From positions 1 to 64,000 of the forward strand of contig JAANDG010000718.1 in assembly GCA_036852015.1 (NCBI GenBank): DNA of 64,000 bases. Direction: 5' to 3'. The notes beneath the pieces were generated by a model, which was given only the letters and a program-made list of their open reading frames with translations, did not search any database and was not told the DNA's origin. Numbering within the stretch: the first letter of the stretch is position 1; the number at the start of each line of letters is the position of its first letter. This DNA is from Pelodera strongyloides. Taxonomy: Eukaryota; Nematoda; Chromadorea; Rhabditida; Rhabditidae. Position numbers and translations under genes: made by a program. Below are positions 57,257-64,000 of this stretch, in pieces.

Positions 57257-58330
57257 TTAAAGAAAATGAACCAGGTGAGTGTGTGTTGTGTGTTTCGCTG
57301 GGCTAGTCAATAAAGCGCCCGTGGCTATATTTTTACTGTAGGCAATTTGAGGCGTATTTAAAGTTCAATTTTATTTGATCAAACTATGTGGTATACACTT
57401 ATATTTTTACAATGAAATGATTGTTTTACAGTGAACTGAACTGAAATTATTTCCAGCGACTTCGAGCGAGAAGTTCTACAAGATACACGACAGGACAGCG
57501 CGGACGTCGATCGTTTTGGAAAGGGCAGCCCGCCCGCTGTGAGTATTGTTAATTATCAAATTAACGTTTTATGCTAACGCCAATGTAGCTAAGTAATGCT
57601 TGATGATCATACCCCCACTTATTAGACTTTGCGGAAGAAGCTAAATGAGTATTTTAATCCTTTGATCCGATATTTCCTTGTTACCATTGAGCAATGTGCT
57701 GGACTGGACCGTCCAACGTGGCCGAATCGAAGGGTGCCGAATGTACTCGCATCGATGGAGCGGGAGCGGACATCAAACTACTTCTCGCACAAACGTACGG
57801 GACGAATAAGGACAGGTTGGTCTCTTTTGACGGTTCGACTCGGTATCTACGCAAATACAGATAACTTAATGCAACTGCCGAATTTCATGTGTACTGTACA
57901 AGAACACTTGAATATCCAGTAGTTTTCAGGGAAGATATATTAGTTAGTAGATTGGATTACAGTAAAGGATCCACTGATTGCGAAGTGTAAGGTTAAGGAG
58001 TTCGAAACCATGTGTTATGTGTTGTGTATATGAGTTGTATAATGTAATTGCCGCGTAGCCGTTGAATTTGTCAAGGCTAAGACCTAAGAACGTAAGAACT
58101 GTTGGTAATATAATATGTTATACTCATTGGAATGGGAAGCATTTCAGGTTTGCACTACCTTTCTTGCTGATATTGTACGCGAGAAGAGGTCCACAATCCG
58201 CAAGATTCTGTCTTTTTCGCAAAAGGTAATTGGGTTCGAATAGTAAGTAAGCTAGTAAGCTATATGTTATCTGTTGTCTCTGATTCACTTGGCCATTATG
58301 GTGACGATAGAACACTTTTATTCATAAATT
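57257..58330 (+). other. Spacer with an exon-like island
   Basis: Island 57457-57538 (acceptor TTTCCAG, donor GTGAGT) has an open, charged frame with DFEREVLQDTRQDSADVDRF. A following stretch, 57,629-57,805, is open too, but phases and homology are unsupported. No family recognised. Confidence 0.3.
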
Positions 58331-58546
58331 AATGAGGTTGTCTGTTTCGGCCATTAGAATAAAAGAGAAACTCCGCGCCATCTCCGCGCACAGAAAGTGG
58401 GTCCGTCACAGGGGTGCGGCGCACCCCCTCTATGGCTATGGTGGGCTCAGGGTGCGCCACATGGTGTTCAACTCCAGTTGGCGCACCTTTCAGGGGGCAA
58501 CAGATGTGTGCCACAGGTGCGCCAACTGTGCTACCTGCCCGGCGTT

Positions 58547-59310
58547 CGCACGGCCAATTGTACTCCGCACCGCATAACCGCATGACCGCATGACCGCATA
58601 GACACCGCATGGACACCGTGTGCGGTCAAACACCGCACTGAAACCGCACGAGTCTACCAAAAACCGCGCGGACACCGCATAATGTAGGCGGACACCGCAT
58701 AGACACCGCGTGTCGCATATCTCATATGGACACCGCGTGTCTCATATCTCATACGGACACCGCGCGAGGCCGAACTCATCATATACCGCGAAATTCTAAA
58801 CCGTGATTAAGATGATGTGCTCCACATGTCTATTTTCTGCGGGAATTATATAATTTAGAGTATAGGTTGTTTGTTGTATTTACCCTATTATATACTTCGA
58901 ATCACGAATGTGAGATAAGTCTCCTGGAAAATGAAGAGATCCAATTAAGCTCAAGTCTTAAAGAAAAAACGATGTCGTGGTTCGAAGTAAATGTAATAGG
59001 GAAAGTAAACGGTTTCGATGCAGAAATTCCGATGGTAAAATACTATACTCTGAATAAACAAACAACCTGTACTCTAAATAATATAAATCCCGCAGAAAAT
59101 AGATATGTGGAGCACATTATCTTAATCACGGAGTAGAATTTCGCGGTATATGATGGGTTCGACTTCGCGCGGTGTCTGTGCGGTGTCCGCGCGGTGTTTG
59201 GTAAACTCGTGCGGTTTACGTGCGGTGTTTGACCGCACGCGGTGTCCATGCGGTGTCTATGCGGTCATGCGGTTATGCGGTGCGGAGTACAATTGGCCGT
59301 TCGCACACCC
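58547..59310. mobile_element. Large foldback with CCGCATAGACA internal repeats
   Basis: The arms at about 58,547-58,872 and 59,058-59,310 are inverted copies, both carrying tandem words such as CCGCATGACCGCATAGACA or their complement. The left arm is longer because it holds extra repeat units. The spacer has a short frame of unknown meaning. The outer left flank (58,400-58,520) has GGTGCGGCGCACC-type palindromes, so the element may be larger than drawn. Confidence 0.65.
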
Positions 59311-61116
59311 CTGCCTCCGTCGTGTACCGTAGTGAGAACGCGCCCGCGCCCCTGTGGCGTACTCTGTATCTCTGCGTCGATGGCGCTGGTACATAGGTCG
59401 ACTCCTTGAAGCACGTTGATAAGACCGCTGCTATTGCGGTTATATTAACGCTAGGTAAGCTAAAGAAAGCCACTCCTCTCATGTGCTTCTTGTTTAGATC
59501 CTACATTTTTGATTGCGGTATGTGAGAATGAACATCATATCAGTTACCGTGCAAAACAGTCTAAATTCGGGTAGTTCCTTTAGGCGGTCGTCTGCAGGTC
59601 CATGTATTTATTCTGATTGGTAATGATTTGCTTCTCTTTAGACAAAATACGAAATTTTCTTACAACTAAATTTATAAACTCGTTCGGGAATGCAATCGTA
59701 CGCAGCGTGATCTGAATCTGGCTAACAGAGATGCAACAACAGAGTGTGGACGCTGGGATGTTCAGCAGTTTATATTCACTTTTTTTTGTACTTGCGTACC
59801 GTTTTCCACTAGAAAGACCGAGATTCTCGTATTTTCTGAAGATTCCGTTATCACAGCAGTTTTTGCCGCCAAGTGATGACACAACATGACCGTTGAACGC
59901 TGTGGCGAGAAATTGATTGTTGTGCTCAACTTTTAATTTCGCTTATCCATATTTTTAGATCGTGGTCCGTGCACATAATAGGATACTGGATAGAGTGTGC
60001 TGAAACATCCGAGGAGGGATGCCGAAACAGATGTGTGGATATCATTTCGTGTAAGTTTATATCATTTGTTCTTACTTCCTCTTTATTATGGTTTGTTGCG
60101 TTTTATGTTAGAAAGCGCCGTTACGAGCTCGTTCTATTATGAAAATTACGTTGTGACGAGCTCACTTTGTTTTGTAAATTACGTGGTCACATCTTTTTCG
60201 GACATAAATGTTGTGATGTGTTTAATTACTAAATGCTTTTTTACTATAAATTAATCACATTAGCATAGCACTTTCACAATCAAACGATGTACTGAGCTCG
60301 CTGGACGTTGGAAATTACTGTGGAATAGTTTTTTCCGTCATAAAACGCCGTAACGGCTTTTTTTTGCTGACAATGGCTGAGTAGCAGAACATTTTCTGAA
60401 TAAAAGATTGACGTGCGATGTACTCGATTTTACTTCCGAACTGTGTTTTCACTGTGAAGTTATGTGACAGCTCTCTTTACACTAAAGTAAATAATTCCTT
60501 CGCTGGAAGCGCTGTGTTCGTTCTCACGTTGTCTTCCTCGCGGCGAGTGGCCATATCTAGCCGAAACATTTGCAGGAATTCGAGGGCGGCGAATGAGAAT
60601 CGATAAAGCCATCATATGGATAAGATTCGACTTTCACGTTCGATCTACGTGGGGTGGGACGATTGTGCAACAGGTTCGTTTAATGAAACTTTATGTTATG
60701 TTTATGTTATGTTTCTTTTTGGCTTCTGAATTTGAAGCCACAAGAAAAATGTGTTGGGTACAGTAAGACAGTAAGAGGATGATTCTCGGACAGTAAGAGG
60801 ATGATTCCGGAAATATTACTGTAAAAGGGCATACAGCATAGCATACCGCGCTAAGCATTCTCATAGAGACACCCAGGTCAGTGTGCTACCGTAGTCAAGT
60901 ACAATTTTGCTCACTTTTAGACTTTGCTTCAGTAAAATTCAAAGTTAGTGTCTTATAGCACATATTTCGACAATGTATAGCACAATAGCACAATATTTCG
61001 ACATAGCAGACTATTTCGACAATTTTCCAGCGATGAATAGCGGTAGTTCGTCGGCGGTGCGCGTGGGTCTTTTTGTCAGATAAACAACTTAAAAACATGC
61101 ACAAAAAAGCCTTTAA
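59311..61116. other. Spacer, no conserved gene
   Basis: Several short frames on both strands without family or splice logic. Around 60,790-60,930 a diverged relative of the 12.4-kb MITE is recognisable (GGAAATATTACTGTAAAA). Short ACGAGCTC/GTTACGAGCTC repeats lie near 60,120-60,160. Confidence 0.3.
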
Positions 61117-61372
61117 AGGGAATATGTAGGCACTCAAAATGCGCAAAACAACTGCGAAACTGGAGTTTCCACACCAGACATGAATTTAAGTAGGCGACTG
61201 AATATGTTAATTCGAAAATTGTTATATGCCGATGTATGCACACATATGCTAAAATTTGCTCCATCAGAAGTTGCCGGGTAAGCCAGGGTGTCAGTAAACG
61301 CGTTTCCTATGGAAAAGGTGAACTTTGAAAATCATTTTCTTTTAAATGGGAAACTTAACAATTTTTGTTGTT
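61117..61372. mobile_element. Family A MITE copy 3, inverted and truncated
   Basis: TTAA then AGGGAATATGTAGGCAC begins the element on the side that is the right end in copies 1 and 2. It runs to about 61,372, where GTTGTTGTTT is followed by unrelated sequence; roughly the last 70 bp of the family consensus are absent. Confidence 0.7.
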
Positions 61373-61782
61373 GTTTCGGGTAAACTTCGGTTTTTACTTG
61401 TCAAACAAATGTTTGCTTCTATGACCTTATGCTAATTTTAATTTGGCTCTAATTCGGTTCATATTTTCTTGTAAACCTAGAAAAAATGCAATCTTTAAAT
61501 CCATCTAGCGTTCTTTCTATCTGTTTCCGACATTTTATTTTGTTCTAACTCGAAGCAGCATGGAATTCTGATTCGAATGATGCCTTTGAATCGAAAATCA
61601 ACCTGACAAGTAAAAACCGAAATAATTCCCAAATACGGTACCCTTTTGAGTTGGGCTCGTCGTAAGAAAGTTCCCCGGGGTGAATGTGGATAAAAATTAG
61701 TGTGTATATATTGTAATAAACGCTGCTAATAAAAAATAACATGAAATCGTAAATATATATTTATTTTGATGGGCCTGTCCCT
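61373..61782. mobile_element. Second palindromic insertion abutting the truncated MITE
   Basis: CGGTTTTTACTTGTCA (61,388-61,403) pairs exactly with TGACAAGTAAAAACCG (61,604-61,619). The right end is GGGCCTGTCCCT followed by TTAA at 61,783. The missing left end suggests that one element inserted into, or recombined with, the other. Confidence 0.45.
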
Positions 61783-62561
61783 TTAAGTCGTTTTGTGCTC
61801 AATTATGACGTCATAAAACTTGTATTTTGCAGGAAATGGTGGACAGTTGGACAAGGAACAGGAACTAGGAGGGTTGGGAACGATTCCCCGGCAATTGTGC
61901 AATTTGGACAGTAAGTCTGAATTTCGCCTTTCGACAATTTCGCGTGGACTGGGGGCACAAAAGGTTGGTTCATTATAACACATTCATGCATTAATTATTT
62001 GATTGTCGAATTTTGCCAGTAAGGATGAAGTATTAGGAAGTTTGTAACTAGCTATCCAAAACCTCAAATAGTCTGATTTTTTTAATTACAGTACCATTGT
62101 CTGAACCAATAAAATGTTTTATTGCCGTGTTATTGATACTTGTGTTTTGTACTGTATATTTGCTATTGTGTCCTTGTGATTTGTGTTGAATGAAAACATT
62201 GGTGTGATCATTATTGTTTTAATAACATTCGGTAGGCTTGTCAGAAAAGGTGTTTCCGTCTGGCTACTTTGATCCATATAGCGCGATAGATAAAACACGA
62301 TATACAAACCCCGTATTGCTATATTAAGACAAGTTCAATCAAGCAGTGACTTATCGGAAATATGCGGTAGAAGCAGTGACTTATCGGAAATATGCGGTAG
62401 AAAAGTGATGTGTAATGTATGATTGTAGTTGCATGTTTTAAGTCCAGACAATAAACGCGCCAATCGTATTGTATAAAGGAGAAGAGTTTGCTTTGTTTAT
62501 GTGAATATATAACGAAACTCTCTCATAAAGTTTGAATACCCTACTATCGAAATCGAGCATA
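61783..62561. other. Spacer with a 31-bp tandem duplication
   Basis: AAGCAGTGACTTATCGGAAA with TATGCGGTAG occurs twice in tandem at about 62,339-62,401. No gene. Confidence 0.4.
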
Positions 62562-62648
62562 CAAAACATTCGCCTCGGGTGAGATTTGAACCTACCACCA
62601 CGTCTGGCTTCATAGTCCAACGCTCTAGCTGCTGCGCTATGCTGGCTT
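62562..62648 (-). repeat. tRNA-like sequence, probably pseudogene or SINE
   Basis: The minus strand reads TAGCGCAGCAGCTAGAGC (A-box) and later GTAGGTTCAAATCTCACC (B-box), about 75 nt in total. The anticodon loop would read CTATGAA. The acceptor stem pairs only at its outer three positions and the anticodon stem has a mismatch, so a functional tRNA is unlikely. It is the best preserved tRNA-like sequence in the window. Confidence 0.5.
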
Positions 62649-62889
62649 GCGGTGGGAGCATCTTCCTGGTTTACACAAGGCAACTTTGGGTATCGATACG
62701 TCCAGTCGGAAAACAGCCCGTTAGGGCTCTTCATCCGGCTGGTATATAATATTTTAAATACGTATATACCTCATGTTATTGCCTTTCGGGCCTGCACCAA
62801 AGACTAGGCTCGCCATGAGGATGTCGCGAATAACGCGTCGCAACAGGTTCGGCAGAATCTGTTGTGACTTGCTTTAATTGTGATTAGCT

Positions 62890-63903
62890 ATTAAAATATA
62901 GCAGTACTTTGCCGACCAGCAAAGCTCCGCTATAAGGTTTTCTTAGCTAAAACAATGTAGTTGCTATGAGAATCTTCTAGCAGTGCTTTGCCAGCAAAGT
63001 TCCGCTATAAGATTTACTTAGCTAAAAAATGTAATTGCTATGAGAATCTCATAGCAGTGCTTTGCCGACCAGCAAAGCTCCGCTATAAGATTTTCTTAGC
63101 TAAAACAATGTAATTACTATGAGAATCTTATAGCAGTGCTCTGCCGACCAGCAAAGTTCCGCTATACGATTTAAAAAAAATGTAATTGCTATGAGAATCT
63201 TATATCAGTGCTCTGCCGACCAGCAAAGCTCCGCTATAAGATTTTCTTAGCTAAAACAATGTAATTGCTATGAGAATCTCATAGCAGTGCTTTGCCGACC
63301 AGCAAAGCTCCGCTATAAGATTTTCTTAGCTAAAACAATGTAATTACTATGAGAATCTTATAGCAGTGCTCTGCCCAGCAAAGCCCGCTATAAGTTCCGC
63401 TATACGATAAAAAATGTAATTGCTAATTGCTATGAGAATCTTATATCAGTGCTCTGCCGACCAGCAAAGCTCCGCTATAAGATTTTCTTAGCTAAAACAA
63501 TGTAATTACTATGAGAATCTTCTAGCAGTGCTTTGCCGACCAGCAAAGCTCCGCTATAAGATTTTCTTAGCTAAAACAATGTAATTACTATGAGAATCTT
63601 CTAGCAGTGCTTTGCCGACCAGCAAAGCTCCGCTATAAGATTTTCTTAGCTAAAACAATGTAATTGCTATGAGAATCTTCTAGCAGTGCTTTACCGACCA
63701 GCAAAGTTCCGCTATAAGATTTTCTTAGCTAAAAAATGTAATTGCTATGCGAATCTCATAGCAGTGCTCTGCCGACCAGCAAAGCTCCGCTATAAGATTT
63801 TCTTAGCTAAAACAATGTAATTGCTATGAGAATCTTATATCAGTGCTCTGCCGGACTGCAAAGCTCCGCTATAAGATTTTCTTAGCTAAAACGATGTAAT
63901 TGC
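62890..63903. repeat. 79-bp tandem array, about 13 units
   Basis: Units of about 79 bp (range about 73-85) contain TTCTTAGCTAAAACAATG, then GCTATGAGAATCTTCTAG, then CAGTGCTTTGCCGACCAGCA. Within each unit GCTTTGC and GCAAAGC form a 7-bp stem around CGACCA, and CTATAAGAT faces ATCTTATAG across units. There are no open frames of interest. One unit near 63,375 has an internal partial duplication. Confidence 0.9.
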
Positions 63904-64000
63904 TGCAATAATGTTGCGGCACGCGTCCCAATTAAAACTTGTTGCGCCATACGGTATCCGTATGTTGGGAAAATCCATTTTTAAATTGAAGGCGCGCGCC
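63904..64000. other. Window edge, no feature seen
   Basis: CG-richer DNA ending GGCGCGCGCC. Nothing recognisable. Confidence 0.3.

Noticed and set aside
58332..58616. Overlapping frames on both strands
   Set aside because: They fall on palindromic GC-rich flanks of a foldback element, with no domain evidence.
62562..62648. Functional tRNA
   Set aside because: The A- and B-boxes are good, but the acceptor and anticodon stems do not pair properly.

Overview
The window is eukaryotic and most probably from a nematode. Introns are short to medium and nearly all end in TTTCAG or TTTTAG. The two large genes have their closest family matches among the sugar porters and NCLX-type exchangers of rhabditid worms, and the repeats include many TTAA-bounded palindromic elements of the kind known from Caenorhabditis. 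The species is not identifiable by eye. No intact tRNA, rRNA, CRISPR or operon is present.

Layout. 1-4.3 kb is AT-rich intergenic DNA with tRNA-like fragments and two foldback elements. 4.3-9.7 kb is a 12-exon sugar transporter (MFS sugar porter, SLC2-like) on the + strand, with palindromic MITEs in three introns. 10.2-10.5 kb holds a possible small one-TM protein. 11-15.3 kb is MITE-rich spacer. 15.9-18.0 kb is a 5'-truncated, 5'-inverted LINE with an intact reverse transcriptase frame. 18.6-25.0 kb is a 20-exon NCLX-type (SLC8B1-like) cation/calcium exchanger on the + strand; all intron phases fit and the protein is about 715 aa. 25.9-26.7 kb is an 11-bp satellite.

27-62 kb contains no convincing conserved protein gene. 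It has many exon-like islands of 80-170 nt, each with a good 3' splice acceptor and a GTAAG-type donor, but no common reading frame. The densest group (38.4-38.9 plus 44.0-49.0 kb) looks like a diverged repeated exon/intron module. It is interrupted by a very young Ty3/gypsy LTR retrotransposon (38,959-44,017; 215-bp LTRs identical by eye, GTAAC target duplication). A candidate minus-strand three-exon micro-gene lies at 37.3-37.8 kb; its frame contains one in-frame TGA. 53.6-56.3 kb is low-complexity and minisatellite DNA with three copies of a short hairpin. 58.5-59.3 kb is a large foldback. 62.9-63.9 kb is a 79-bp tandem array.

The transporter and exchanger are both membrane carriers, but nothing shows that they work together. 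The main themes are a high load of non-autonomous foldback elements and an unexplained spliced, apparently non-coding or very fast-evolving locus.
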